NCBI GenBank assembly: GCA_964392305.1
Contig: CAYMPV010000029.1
Span: 14,620-78,619 of the forward strand
Source: JACKIC01 sp964392305
GTDB lineage: Bacteria > Planctomycetota > UBA1135 > UBA2386
DNA: 64,000 bases
Direction of reading: 5' to 3'
A program made the position numbers and the translations under genes. Each line of letters begins with the position of its first letter. Within the stretch, counting starts at the first letter, position 1. The notes beneath the pieces are model-generated. The model was given only the letters and a program-made list of their open reading frames with translations, had not been told where the DNA came from and searched no databases. This document shows positions 40,344 through 49,112 of the stretch, in pieces.

Positions 40344-42194
40344 GGGCAAGTACTGGCAGCGAAGTTCGTGTGGTTGTTTCTCCTGACTGCGTCACTCCTG
40401 GTCGCAGCGGCGTTGCCGGCGCAGCAACTGCACGTCACCAACTTCAGCAGTACGACGCGGTTCGAAGGTTGGATCCGGCGCGGCATCGACTGGTCGCCGG
40501 CTGCGCCGCGCGGCGCGGTGCAAGGCAACGCATTCGCCGTCGGCCGCGACCTCGGCATCGGCACGCGGGTGCTCGACGTGCACGTGCATCTCGCACCCGG
40601 CGCCAACCTCACGCTCGACTTCACGCAGCTCGATCCCAATCCGCCGGCCGGGCCGGCGGCGCCGTTCGTGGTGCCGTCGCCGACGATCGCCGGGGTGCCG
40701 TTCGTGCTGCGCTCTGCGCACGCCGACGGCGCGGGGCTCGACGTGCACTGGCGAACGCGCCTCGGCGACCTCGTCGTCGACCTGTGGTGCGTGCTCTATC
40801 CGGGGCAGACGTGGACCGCAGGCGAACTGCAGGTGACCGCTCACGGCCCGGCGCGCACGGCCACCGTTCCGGCCGGCATGGTGCTGCGCGGCGGCGGCGG
40901 TTTCGCCGTGTGCTCGCCGGGCGCGCCGAACGGCAGCGAGATCATTCCCGCCGGCACGACGATCGCCGCGGGACAGGGCTTCTCGACCTTGCCGGTCCTG
41001 TTGACCTCGATCAGCGGTGACCTCGAGTCGGCTGCCGTCGCCGGCCACCACGCGTTGGGTGCCGTCGGCCTGCGCAACGTGTGGCCCATCGGCAATCCCT
41101 CGTGGCGCGCGTCGCGCGGTTCGCCGCTGGCATGGACCGCCGACAACTACGCCCGCACGCGCGCCAATCTGCGGGGCTGGAACGCCGATCCGCTCGGTGT
41201 GCGCGCCAACGCCAATACGTCGGGTGGCGAGGGCGACCAGGTGTTCGTCGGCGCCGAGTGTGGTCGCGGTGCGTCGAGCGCCGGCGCCGAACTGCCCAAT
41301 CTGTTCGTCGCCTACGGCTACGCGCGGCGGCCGGGCAAGTGGCGTGAAGCGAACGGCGACGGGCTGTCGCCGTCCACGCATCAGGGGCTGGCGATGTTCG
41401 AGGCCTACCCCTTCGAGCGCGGCGGCACCCAGGAGATGCTCGGCCTCGCCGAGCTTCCCGATCGCGCCGACACGCACGACTGGTGGGAGTGGCGTGAGCA
41501 CTGGTTCCGCAACCGGCTGTTCGTCTCCTATCGCCTGACGGGATCCTTGGCGCTGCAGTGGCAGATCGACCAGCTGGCGCGGCAGTATCTCTACGAACAC
41601 ACGCTCGACCCGGGCTTCAGCACCACCACCTACACCGGCGCGCTGCGTGGCTACGGCTGGTCCTCGCTGATGGTCTGGTGGTTGCACCACACGCTCGAGG
41701 ACCGGCAACTCGCGAGCACCGTGCGCACGCGTTGGCTGACCCGCTGGCGCACGATCGTCGCGCCGCGTTACGCCGGCACCGACTACTGGGACGTCCGACG
41801 CGACGACCGCCTCGGGCCGGGCCTGCAATGGCTCGCCTACCAGCAGGCCGCCGCGGTCATGTTCCTCGACATGGCCGGCCAGGTCTGTGATGCGCCCGAT
41901 GCGCGCGATGCCGCGCTGCAGGGCGCGCTCGCCGTCGTCGATCGGGCGTTCACCTACAACGGCCAGCGTTGGGTCGGCTACGGCTGGGTGCAGATGGCGG
42001 GCGGTGCACCGATGTCGCTGCCCGCGGGCGGCACCTTCGGCCCCGGCATCGAGTCGTGGATGACCGGCGCGGTCACAGTCGTGTTGCGGCGGCTGCCGCA
42101 GCATCAGGTGGCGCGCTGGATCCTGGACCAGTTCGTCGTCGAGAACAACGTCAACGGGCAGTGGATCGCGCCGGACGTGTTGCCGCCGCAGTAG
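40338..42194 (+). CDS. Secreted protein of unknown function, 618 residues
   Basis: Start ATG 40338 opens a signal peptide ending A-L-P-A-Q-Q. The N-terminal third is beta-rich (QLHVTNFSSTTRFEGWIRRGIDW, TVPAGMVLRGGGGFAV). The C-terminal half is helical with many Trp (THDWWEWREHWFRNRLFVSYRLTG, YGWSSLMVWWLHHTLEDRQL), resembling in composition alpha/alpha-barrel polysaccharide-processing proteins. No catalytic motif or family was recognised with confidence. It starts inside a tandem repeat. Confidence 0.7.
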   Translation: MKGQVLAAKFVWLFLLTASLLVAAALPAQQLHVTNFSSTTRFEGWIRRGIDWSPAAPRGAVQGNAFAVGRDLGIGTRVLDVHVHLAPGANLTLDFTQLDPNPPAGPAAPFVVPSPTIAGVPFVLRSAHADGAGLDVHWRTRLGDLVVDLWCVLYPGQTWTAGELQVTAHGPARTATVPAGMVLRGGGGFAVCSPGAPNGSEIIPAGTTIAAGQGFSTLPVLLTSISGDLESAAVAGHHALGAVGLRNVWPIGNPSWRASRGSPLAWTADNYARTRANLRGWNADPLGVRANANTSGGEGDQVFVGAECGRGASSAGAELPNLFVAYGYARRPGKWREANGDGLSPSTHQGLAMFEAYPFERGGTQEMLGLAELPDRADTHDWWEWREHWFRNRLFVSYRLTGSLALQWQIDQLARQYLYEHTLDPGFSTTTYTGALRGYGWSSLMVWWLHHTLEDRQLASTVRTRWLTRWRTIVAPRYAGTDYWDVRRDDRLGPGLQWLAYQQAAAVMFLDMAGQVCDAPDARDAALQGALAVVDRAFTYNGQRWVGYGWVQMAGGAPMSLPAGGTFGPGIESWMTGAVTVVLRRLPQHQVARWILDQFVVENNVNGQWIAPDVLPPQ

Positions 42195-42214
42195 GTCGGT
42201 TTGGGCTTCGGCAG

Positions 42215-42907
42215 GTGTAGCGGTGCCGGCGAACGGCGACCCTTCCTCGTTCTCGGCATCGAACTCGAGTTCACCGCGCAGCATCGAGTAGAGCCGCTGG
42301 ATCGTCGTGATGACGACCTTCGTCGAGGCTCCGATGGTCTGCGTCGTCAGGCGCTGGACGTTGTAGAATTCGGTGAACTTGCGGTTGTCGTCCGGCGACC
42401 TGACGCCCTGGAACTCTTTCTCCGCCTGCTCGCCGAGGTTGGTGCGGTCGACGAGGAAACGCACACGCCGGGCACCGTCGAACCTGATCAGCCGGTAGGT
42501 CGCCGAGACGGCGGTGATCGTCTTGCCCGGGCCGGCCGCCATCTGCACGAGCGCAGCGGCCGGTTGTCGCGGAACGAGCGATCGAGGTTGGTGATCGCCC
42601 GGATCTGGTTGGGGTAGAGGCTGCCTTTGTGCAGGTCCGGCATTGCGCGCAGGGTCGAGGGTCTCTAGTCGTTGGCGGTATTGTGGGTGCCGGTCGCCTG
42701 CACCCAGCGGTGAAGCGTGTCGGCCTTGAGCCACTCGGCCAAGGTCTCGGGCTGGTGCAGCGCGAACACCTCGCGCGTGCGCGTGTCCGGGTCGAAGCCG
42801 GCGGTGCGCAGGTTGCCGTCGATCGTCTGGCGAGCTTGCTGCTCTGGGGTGAGGCCGGATGGGGACATGCGCGTGGGAGAAGGAGCGCCTCCCAAGCCAG
42901 CGGTCAT
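42215..42907 (-). pseudogene. hsdR: Type I restriction subunit HsdR remnant
   Basis: Three pieces of an HsdR protein in different frames. The first (about 42665-42907) has the N-terminal TPEQQARQTIDGNLRTAG joined almost directly to REVFALHQPETLAEWLKA, so the nuclease domain is missing; it ends in a stop. The next (about 42560-42650) reads LHKGSLYPNQIRAITNLDRSFRDNRP. After a frameshift near 42555 comes the motor region, ALVQMAAGPGKTITAVSATYRLI (degenerate Walker A), FLVDRTNLGEQAEKEF and VVITTIQRLYSMLRGE, to about 42220. The remaining helicase and C-terminal parts are gone. Clearly non-functional. Confidence 0.82.
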
Positions 42908-43038
42908 CGGCCCGCCAGGGTGGTTCCCATCGGCGGAATGATGCAGCGACCGTAAACGTTTGCGCTACGAATTGTTGACGGTCGGCGACCTGGTCGGGCG
43001 GCCGAAGCGGCGGCGGCGCCTCGGCTTGTCGCGATCGA

Positions 43039-43776
43039 CTACGCTTGCTCGACGAGTTCGCCGCCACGGCCGGCGGGCATCTCGTTCCAAGTTCGGCCGT
43101 CGAGCTCGCGCCCCGTTTTGGCCTTGTTCACCCCGCCCCACTGCTTGAAGAAGAAGGGCACGTGTGCGCGCCGGCACTGGTTGCGGATCACTCGGACCCA
43201 CTCCGGCTCCATCGGCCGCGCACCGTGGCCCGACTCACCGCCGACGATCGCCCAGTGGATGCCGTCGAGATTCAGCGACGGCAGTTGCCCGATCAGCGGC
43301 TCCAGCGACAGGAAGCGAACGGCCGCCGGCACCTGCCGCAGCTCGTCGATGCGCCACGCGACGTCTTCGTTCTCGACGCTGACGCCCATCCACACGTTGT
43401 CCGGCCACGGCAGGTCGCCAGCGATCTCGCGCAAGCGGTCGGCGCGCTTCGTGAGCACTTGGAAGGTGTGGTTTGAAGCGCGCTCCATCACGGTGAAAAC
43501 GCGCTGGATGTACTCGGTGGGCACCTTCACGTGGAACAGGTCGCTCATCGAGTTCACGAAGACGAGCTTCGGCTTCTTCCAGCTCAACGGCAGGTCGAGC
43601 ATGTGCTCCTGCAACGTGACCCGGAAGCCGTTGCGGTAGTTCGGCTGGCCCATCGCCTGCAACCGGACCGCCATGCGCTCGGCGTAGCAGTTCTTGCAGC
43701 CCTGGCTGATCTTGGTGCACCCGGTCACCGGGTTCCAAGTCGCGTTCGTCCATTCGATCGAGGAGCCTGCACCCAT
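43039..43776 (-). CDS. Three-Cys-motif protein, phage Gp37/Gp68 (DUF5131) family
   Basis: A 245-residue protein; ATG 43776 shares its A with the tcmP stop (TGATG), while GTG 43779 is an alternative start. It carries SIEWTNATWNPVTGC and the cysteine motif CTKISQGCKNCYAERMA (C-x6-C-x2-C), reminiscent of a radical-SAM cluster site. These are followed by VFVNSMSDLFH, MGVSVENEDVAWRIDELRQV, FLSLEPLIGQL, WAIVGGESGHGARPME and FFFKQWGG. The family is found in phages and in defence-type islands. Its enzymatic role is unproven; DNA base modification has been suggested as a possibility (inference). Confidence 0.88.
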   Translation of the reverse strand: MGAGSSIEWTNATWNPVTGCTKISQGCKNCYAERMAVRLQAMGQPNYRNGFRVTLQEHMLDLPLSWKKPKLVFVNSMSDLFHVKVPTEYIQRVFTVMERASNHTFQVLTKRADRLREIAGDLPWPDNVWMGVSVENEDVAWRIDELRQVPAAVRFLSLEPLIGQLPSLNLDGIHWAIVGGESGHGARPMEPEWVRVIRNQCRRAHVPFFFKQWGGVNKAKTGRELDGRTWNEMPAGRGGELVEQA

Positions 43777-44906
43777 CACGTCACCTTCGGGAAGATTGCG
43801 ACCACGTCGTCGGCGAAGCCCTTCTTGGACTTCCGTCCGTCCGTCTGGATCTTGCCTTCGTCCTCCAGGGCGCGGAGCACGTCCCTGTAGTTCTTCGCAG
43901 TGTAGGGGCGATCGACGCTGTGCGCCTCGTAGATCTGCCGCATGGTCGCGCGCCTTCCGGAGTACGCCTTCAACAGCATGTCGCGCAGGTCATCGAGCGG
44001 GCGGCTCAGGTTGAACAGCAACTGCTGCCTCGAACTGGCGGCCGGGAAGTAGGAGAGCGAGGCGACTCCTTGGTTCGACTCGGCGCTGGCCTTCGCCATC
44101 ACATCCTTCATCACTCCGTAACCACGGAAGTGCTTCGTGACGAAGACCAAGTGGTGCGTCGTTCGCTTGTCCTCGCCCGACTTGAAGCAGAACGGCAGGA
44201 CGAACGGAGCCACGTTCTTGCTGGCACCGTACTCCTTCAACGCCCTGGCGAGCGCTTCGACGATCGCCGCTTCACGCTCCGACGGATCAAGCTGCTCCAG
44301 CTCGGTCTTCAGCGACGCAGCTCGCTCGGATCCGAACAGCGCCTCCATGTGCTTCTGCACCATCGGGTTCGTCAGGCCCATGTTGATGCGCTGGTAGTTG
44401 AAGAACACGATGCAGTCGCACCCCCAGTCCTTCAGAAACGCCTGGATCAGCCGCAGCGACAGGCCCTTGTAGCCCCACGGATCGATGAAGGCCAAGACCG
44501 GGATCGTGCGCATCGTCTCCCACTGCTTCGCAATCTCGTCGCCGATCTCCTTGCTGTCGACGACGGGTTGGTGCTTCAGCTTCGCGATGTCCGGCAGCTT
44601 GGCGATCTCGTCCTTCAGGTTGTTCGCGTTCGAGAGTTCCTTGTCGTTGAAGAACGTCAGCAGACGATCCCGGTAGATCGGGTTCGCGATGGCCTTCTCC
44701 AGGACCATCAGCGGCGTCGACTTTGCGCCGTCCTTGTAGCGACCCGGGCCGGAGAACAAGTCGATGTAGGCGATCCGCTGGTCAGCACGCGGGTTCCGCT
44801 TCTGCGCGCTCGTGATGATCGTCGCCCAGGCGTCGAAGTACTTGGCGACGATCTCGGCCTTCACCAGCGACTGCTCCCGCTGCTCGTCGAAGAAGTTCTC
44901 GACCAT
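43776..44906 (-). CDS. tcmP: Three-Cys-motif partner protein TcmP
   Basis: A 376-residue protein from ATG 44906, the start of recognisable family sequence (FFDEQREQSLVKAEIVAKYFDAWATII). TcmP hallmarks: RIAYIDLFSGPGRYKDG near residue 45, VLAFIDPWGYKGLSLRLIQAFL, and DCIVFFNYQRINMGLTNP. A C-terminal winged-helix-like part contains YEAHSVDRPYTAKNYRDVLRALEDEGKIQT. The DLFSGPG stretch resembles a methyltransferase nucleotide loop. The gene is coupled to the Gp37/Gp68 gene, its regular genomic partner. Molecular function not established. Confidence 0.88.
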   Translation of the reverse strand: MVENFFDEQREQSLVKAEIVAKYFDAWATIITSAQKRNPRADQRIAYIDLFSGPGRYKDGAKSTPLMVLEKAIANPIYRDRLLTFFNDKELSNANNLKDEIAKLPDIAKLKHQPVVDSKEIGDEIAKQWETMRTIPVLAFIDPWGYKGLSLRLIQAFLKDWGCDCIVFFNYQRINMGLTNPMVQKHMEALFGSERAASLKTELEQLDPSEREAAIVEALARALKEYGASKNVAPFVLPFCFKSGEDKRTTHHLVFVTKHFRGYGVMKDVMAKASAESNQGVASLSYFPAASSRQQLLFNLSRPLDDLRDMLLKAYSGRRATMRQIYEAHSVDRPYTAKNYRDVLRALEDEGKIQTDGRKSKKGFADDVVAIFPKVT

Positions 44907-45584
44907 CCCGTTCCCGATTCCTGGCGCCGCACGCCGTAGAACGTCTAGCTTCGCGGTGCCGAACCACCGACACACGCACCTGCCGACATTCTGACCCGGC
45001 AGCGACTCGGACTCCAGGAGGCAGTTACTCGCAGCGAGTTGGGGTGGCGAGTCAAAGGCCGGCGGCCCACGAAGAGAGGCGGAGCCGTGCTGGGCGTCCG
45101 ACTTGCCGACCTGATTGCCGAGCGTGATGCGAAGGTGACAGTGGGCAACCCGCTCGACCGGCCTCGCGACCATCCCATGTTGGATCCGACGCCCGTCGAT
45201 TCGACAGGCCCGAGGTCATGGCCGCGATGCGTGCCGAAGCCGCGACCGATGCGGCACGAGCGTTGGTCGTGACCGCCGCAGGCGCAAAGAGCATGGCCAA
45301 GCATCTCGCGAAGGAATGGCCGCTTGCGGCTCGACGTGATCGATGCTCATCGCCGGTGCCTCGACCTGCACGCTATGCGACGTCAGCGGCGACACTGAGA
45401 GCTGATGCGCAAGGGCGCGTTGGGGGCGATCTCGCGGCAGACCTGTTCCGGCGGGTGGGCGCGAGAGTGCAGGCAACAGCTAACGAACTGGGAGCGAACT
45501 CAACCGAACGAGACGAAGCGAGAAACGTCCCGAGGCGGAAAACCGATGCAAGCTGAACGCGCGCACGACGATGCGGGACGAAAC
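44907..45584. other. Gap between tcmP and the ssrA terminator
   Basis: About 680 bases on the 3' side of ssrA. Short frames only; the longest (for example plus-strand 45218-45556) look like chance GC-rich frames and match no family I recognise. It may hold decayed island sequence and the tcmP promoter. No integrase, att-like duplication of the ssrA 3' end, or repeat was seen. Confidence 0.5.
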
Positions 45585-45614
45585 GCGGCGCTCCGACGTG
45601 AATCGGAGCGCCGC
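45585..45614 (-). terminator. Rho-independent terminator of ssrA
   Basis: Perfect 12-bp inverted repeat (GCGGCGCTCCGA at 45585-45596, TCGGAGCGCCGC at 45603-45614) with a 6-base loop. It starts six bases after the tmRNA CCA end on the minus strand and is followed by GTTTCGT. The position directly after ssrA fits its terminator. Confidence 0.82.
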
Positions 45615-45619
45615 ATGAA

Positions 45620-45972
45620 TGGTGGAGGCGGCGGGAATCGAACCCGCGTCCCGAGATGCTCCGTCCTGGGCCTCTACGCGCGTAGTCCGTCGTTTGGTGT
45701 CGCCGCCAGTGCTCCGACGAACAGGATCACCGGCGGCCAGCTCGACGTTGTCTCGCCGCGGGCAGGCCGAGCAGCCACCCAACGACCAGCCTGCTGTGTG
45801 TCGCCTTGGCCTCCCGCAGGCGAGGAGACCTCGGCGCTCGATACCTAGTTCTTAGGCAGCGAGGGAGTAGTGCGTGTTGGCACTTGAGTTTTTCCGGTGG
45901 GATTTACGAGGTCCCCGGCCCTCGGCGCGCCACCCAGGTCGAGTCGGCATCCGGTCGAAGCCGATCGCCCCC
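45620..45972 (-). ncRNA. ssrA: Transfer-messenger RNA (tmRNA)
   Basis: The 3' end reads as a T-arm (GCGGG TTCGATT CCCGC), acceptor CGCCTCC, A and CCA (45620-45622). The 5' end GGGGGCG (45972-45966) pairs with it, with one G-U. The start GGGGGCGATCGGCTTCGACCGG and the later CCGAGGGCCGGGGACCTCGTAAA match tmRNA consensus. The tag frame on the minus strand, 45852-45881, reads GCC AAC ACG CAC TAC TCC CTC GCT GCC TAA = ANTHYSLAA. The RNA rescues stalled ribosomes with SmpB, whose gene is in this window. Confidence 0.95.
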
Positions 45973-46080
45973 ATGTGGACCCGCGCGTTATCGGCTGATG
46001 GCCGAGGTTGCGCAAGCACCAACAGCGATCCGCGGGCGCGGTATCATGCGCGCCCCCCTCTCCTTCGCGCTTGCCCGAAG

Positions 46081-47769
46081 ATGCCTGTAACCAAGCCGAT
46101 CCCGCTGCTCGTGGGCTGTCTGTTCGCGTTCACCTGTGGCAGCGCGCGCGCCCAGGCCGAAGAGGATCCCGTGCTCGTCGCGCAGGCGATCACCGAGTGG
46201 GCGAGCACCTATGCGGCCGGCCGGCTGGGGCCGCGCGGGCCGCTCCGTGGTGGTGGGGGCGCGCAACTCGACTACGTGCGCACGGCCAGCAAAGCCGGGT
46301 TCGTCGGGCCCGACGACTACGACCGGCTCAACCACCTCGACGTGCTGCAGAAGCTGCTGTTCTTCGCCGAGAAGCACCCCTCGGCGGAACTGGCCGAAGC
46401 CGTGCTCGGCATCGCCGGTGCGGGACTCGACGGCGAGTTCCTCGATCCGACCTCGGTGCTGCTGCGTGAGCTCGGCGTGTGGACGTTGATGCGCATGGAC
46501 CACCGCGGCGCCTGGTTCGTCGTGCTGCGCACCGCCGCGGGCACGCCGCGAAGCGAGAACGCCGAACCGCCCGACATCGCCCGCCGCATCGCCGCGCTGC
46601 GCCTGCTCGGCCTCAAGGGGGACGCGGTGTTCCGGACCACGCTCGAGGCCGCGCTGCACGATCTCGAGCCGCGTGTGCGCATCGCCGCCGCCGAGGCGCT
46701 CGGTCTGCAGCGGTCGCCGCAGACCCTGGCCCTGGTGCTGCAGATGCTGCCGATGGAGCGGCATCCGGTGGTCGCCCAGGCGCTGGCCCAGCTGCTCTTG
46801 GCCCTGCTGCGCAGCAACCCGGACGCCGTCGATCCGGCGATGCGCGAACAGGTCGTGCGCGTCGCGTTGTCACGCTTCGGCGAGGCCGGTTGGCGCACCG
46901 ACATGGAACTGCTCGATCTCGTCGAACAGTTCCCGCACAAGGCCGCCGTGCCGCTGCTGATCGAGGCGCTGGTCAAGGCCGCGGCGCCGCCCGACCGCCT
47001 GGTCAAGGCCGTCAACGCCAAGGCTTCACCGCGCCGCAAGCAGCGCGTCGTCGAACTGCTGCGGCGCATGACCGGCGCGCTGATCGCGCCCGAGGATCTC
47101 GCCGGGTGGCGCAAGTTCTGGAACGACGAGGGACCGCGGCTGGTGTTGCCCGAGACCTTGGGCAAGCCCGTGGAGGGGGCGACGCGCGCCGAGTTCTTCG
47201 GCGTGCCGGTGACCGGCGGCGCGATCGGTTTCCTGATCGACACCAGCGGCAGCATGGAGCGCGCGATTGCGGGCACGGCAGCGGGTGGGCCGCGCAATCA
47301 GGACCTGACCCGACTCGGCGCGGCCAAGGAGCAGCTCGGGCTCGCCGTGCAGGCGATGGACCCCGAGGCCACGTTCCTGCTGATCTCGTTCGCCGCCGAC
47401 TCGCACCTGTGGACGCGCACGCCGATCAAGGCAGGCACCGGCGCGCTGCGGTCGTTGACCGAGTTGACCAGTCGCATGAAGCCCGAAGGTGGCACCAACC
47501 TCTACGCCGGTCTGGTCGCGGCGCTGCGTATGCAGGAGGCGCGCTTCGGCCAGCAGACCCCGGCCGAGATCGACGAGTTGTTCGTGCTCAGCGACGGCCT
47601 GCCGACCACCGGTGAGGTGCGTGACCAGGAAGGGTTGCTCGAGATGGTGCGTGAGGCCAACAAGTTCGCGAAGGTGCGCATCCACACCGTGTTCACGGGC
47701 GTGGGCGAGGGTGGCGAACTGTTGCGGCGCCTCGCCGACGAGAGTGGCGGGGTGTTCGTGCAGCGCTAG
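46081..47769 (+). CDS. Secreted VWA-domain protein with HEAT-like N-terminal half
   Basis: A 562-residue protein from ATG 46081 (the frame is open upstream into ssrA, so this signal-peptide start is preferred; cleavage near S-A-R-A-Q). Residues about 35-330 are helical repeats of HEAT style (LEAALHDLEPRVRIAAAEALGLQ, ALVLQMLPMERHPVVAQALAQLL). Residues about 375-562 form a von Willebrand A domain with the MIDAS motif FLIDTSGSME, a TNLYAGL segment and LFVLSDGLPTTGE. VWA-HEAT combinations are common in planctomycetes; ligand unknown. Confidence 0.85.
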   Translation: MPVTKPIPLLVGCLFAFTCGSARAQAEEDPVLVAQAITEWASTYAAGRLGPRGPLRGGGGAQLDYVRTASKAGFVGPDDYDRLNHLDVLQKLLFFAEKHPSAELAEAVLGIAGAGLDGEFLDPTSVLLRELGVWTLMRMDHRGAWFVVLRTAAGTPRSENAEPPDIARRIAALRLLGLKGDAVFRTTLEAALHDLEPRVRIAAAEALGLQRSPQTLALVLQMLPMERHPVVAQALAQLLLALLRSNPDAVDPAMREQVVRVALSRFGEAGWRTDMELLDLVEQFPHKAAVPLLIEALVKAAAPPDRLVKAVNAKASPRRKQRVVELLRRMTGALIAPEDLAGWRKFWNDEGPRLVLPETLGKPVEGATRAEFFGVPVTGGAIGFLIDTSGSMERAIAGTAAGGPRNQDLTRLGAAKEQLGLAVQAMDPEATFLLISFAADSHLWTRTPIKAGTGALRSLTELTSRMKPEGGTNLYAGLVAALRMQEARFGQQTPAEIDELFVLSDGLPTTGEVRDQEGLLEMVREANKFAKVRIHTVFTGVGEGGELLRRLADESGGVFVQR

Positions 47770-47833
47770 CCCGTCGCTGACATTTTTGCCCCAGGTAGAA
47801 ACTTCTGGCAGACGATTGGGACTATGGTCCAAT

Positions 47834-48952
47834 ATGTCTGTGCAGCCACGCTACCTCGTTCCCCAGGTCCTGGCCGATCTGCAGCGCAAGATGGTGTTCG
47901 TCGCCGGGCCGCGTCAGGTCGGCAAGACGACGCTGTCGATGGCGCTACCCGGTGCCGCGGCGGGTTACCGCAACTGGGACGTCGTTGCCCATCGTACGCA
48001 GCTGTTGGCCGACGAACTGCCGGTCGCAGACCTGTGGATCTTCGACGAGATCCACAAGTACCATCGCTGGCGCAACTGGCTGAAAGGCTTGTGGGACGGC
48101 CGTCGTAAGGGCCAGCAGATCCTGGTGACGGGCAGCGCTCGACTCGACTACTACCGTCGTGCAGGAGACTCGCTGCAGGGGCGTTATCACCTGTTGCGCT
48201 TGCACCCGCTCTCGTTTGCCGAACTCGGCATGTCCACGCCGGAGCAACTGGCGCAGCTGGTGACCCTGGGCGGCTTTCCCGAACCCTTCCTGAGCGGCTC
48301 GGAACGGCAGGCGCGTCGCTGGTCGCGTGAGTACCGGACGCGGCTCGTGCGCGACGAGGTCATCGACCTCGAACGTGTGCAGGACATCGGCGGCCTCGAG
48401 CTGTTGATGCAGCGACTGCCCGACCTGGTCGGATCCCCGCTGTCCGTCAATGGGCTGCGTGAGGATTTGCAGATCGCGCACAAGACCATGTCGCGATGGC
48501 TCGACATCCTCGAACGCTTCTACGCCATCTTCCGGTTGTCGCCATTCGGGTCGACCAAGATCAGGGCGATCAAGAAGGCCAACAAGCACTACCACTGGGA
48601 TTGGTCGCTGGTGTCCGCGCCTGGCCCCCGGTTCGAGAACGTCGTCGGCAGTCACCTGCTCAAGTGGGTGCATTGGCAGCAGGATGTCGAGGGCCGCGAT
48701 CTCGATCTGCGCTACTTCCGCGACACCGATGGCCGCGAAGTCGACTTCGTCGTGATCGAGGGCAAGAAGCCGGTGTTGATGGTCGAGTGCAAACTCGGCG
48801 ACGATGGGCTCGACAAGAGCCTGCGATACCTGCGCGAGCGCTTTCCCGCTGCCGCCGCGTGGCAGGTTTCGCTGCATGGCGCGAAGGACTACGTGTCGCC
48901 CGAGGGCATCCGAGTCGCGCCTGCGGGCAAGCTGCTGGCGACCTTGGTCTGA
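47834..48952 (+). CDS. AAA_14/DUF4143 ATPase
   Basis: A 372-residue protein from ATG 47834. Walker A VFVAGPRQVGKTTL near residue 22, Walker B LWIFDEIHKYHRW, a sensor-like QILVTGSARLDYYRRAGDSL and GRYHLLRLHPLSFAEL typify the AAA_14 group. The C-terminal half (about 190-372) is DUF4143-like, ending in a PD-(D/E)xK-looking EVDFVVIEGKKPVLMVECKLGDD. These proteins are widespread, often near mobile or defence genes, with no defined function. The gene stands alone here. Confidence 0.85.
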   Translation: MSVQPRYLVPQVLADLQRKMVFVAGPRQVGKTTLSMALPGAAAGYRNWDVVAHRTQLLADELPVADLWIFDEIHKYHRWRNWLKGLWDGRRKGQQILVTGSARLDYYRRAGDSLQGRYHLLRLHPLSFAELGMSTPEQLAQLVTLGGFPEPFLSGSERQARRWSREYRTRLVRDEVIDLERVQDIGGLELLMQRLPDLVGSPLSVNGLREDLQIAHKTMSRWLDILERFYAIFRLSPFGSTKIRAIKKANKHYHWDWSLVSAPGPRFENVVGSHLLKWVHWQQDVEGRDLDLRYFRDTDGREVDFVVIEGKKPVLMVECKLGDDGLDKSLRYLRERFPAAAAWQVSLHGAKDYVSPEGIRVAPAGKLLATLV

Positions 48953-49112
48953 GGTGAACCCGGTCTGGTACGAATGCGGCGCGAAGGCCCGCTTGGCGCC
49001 GGCCGTCGGTCATTTTTCCTGCGATCCGATCCGTCCGGCGCCGGCCGTCGTCAGTTGCGTCGTGGCAACCGTCACCTGCCTGACCGCAGCACCGTCGAGG
49101 AACTGATCACCG

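Noticed and set aside
39859..40395. 178-codon minus-strand frame upstream of the secreted protein
   Set aside because: It crosses the 14-bp repeat, has shadow-like Arg/Cys composition and no recognisable motif.
45218..45556. Possible small protein between tcmP and ssrA
   Set aside because: No Shine-Dalgarno, family or context supports it; the start is inside a GC-rich stretch and the tail is Arg-rich.
44907..45620. att-like direct repeat of the ssrA 3' end
   Set aside because: Scanning by eye found no second copy of GGTTCGATTCCC-type sequence in the accessory block; absence is not proof.
45619..45855. Plus-strand frame beginning MVEAAGIEPASRDAPS
   Set aside because: It is the antisense of the tmRNA 3' half, a common false protein call.
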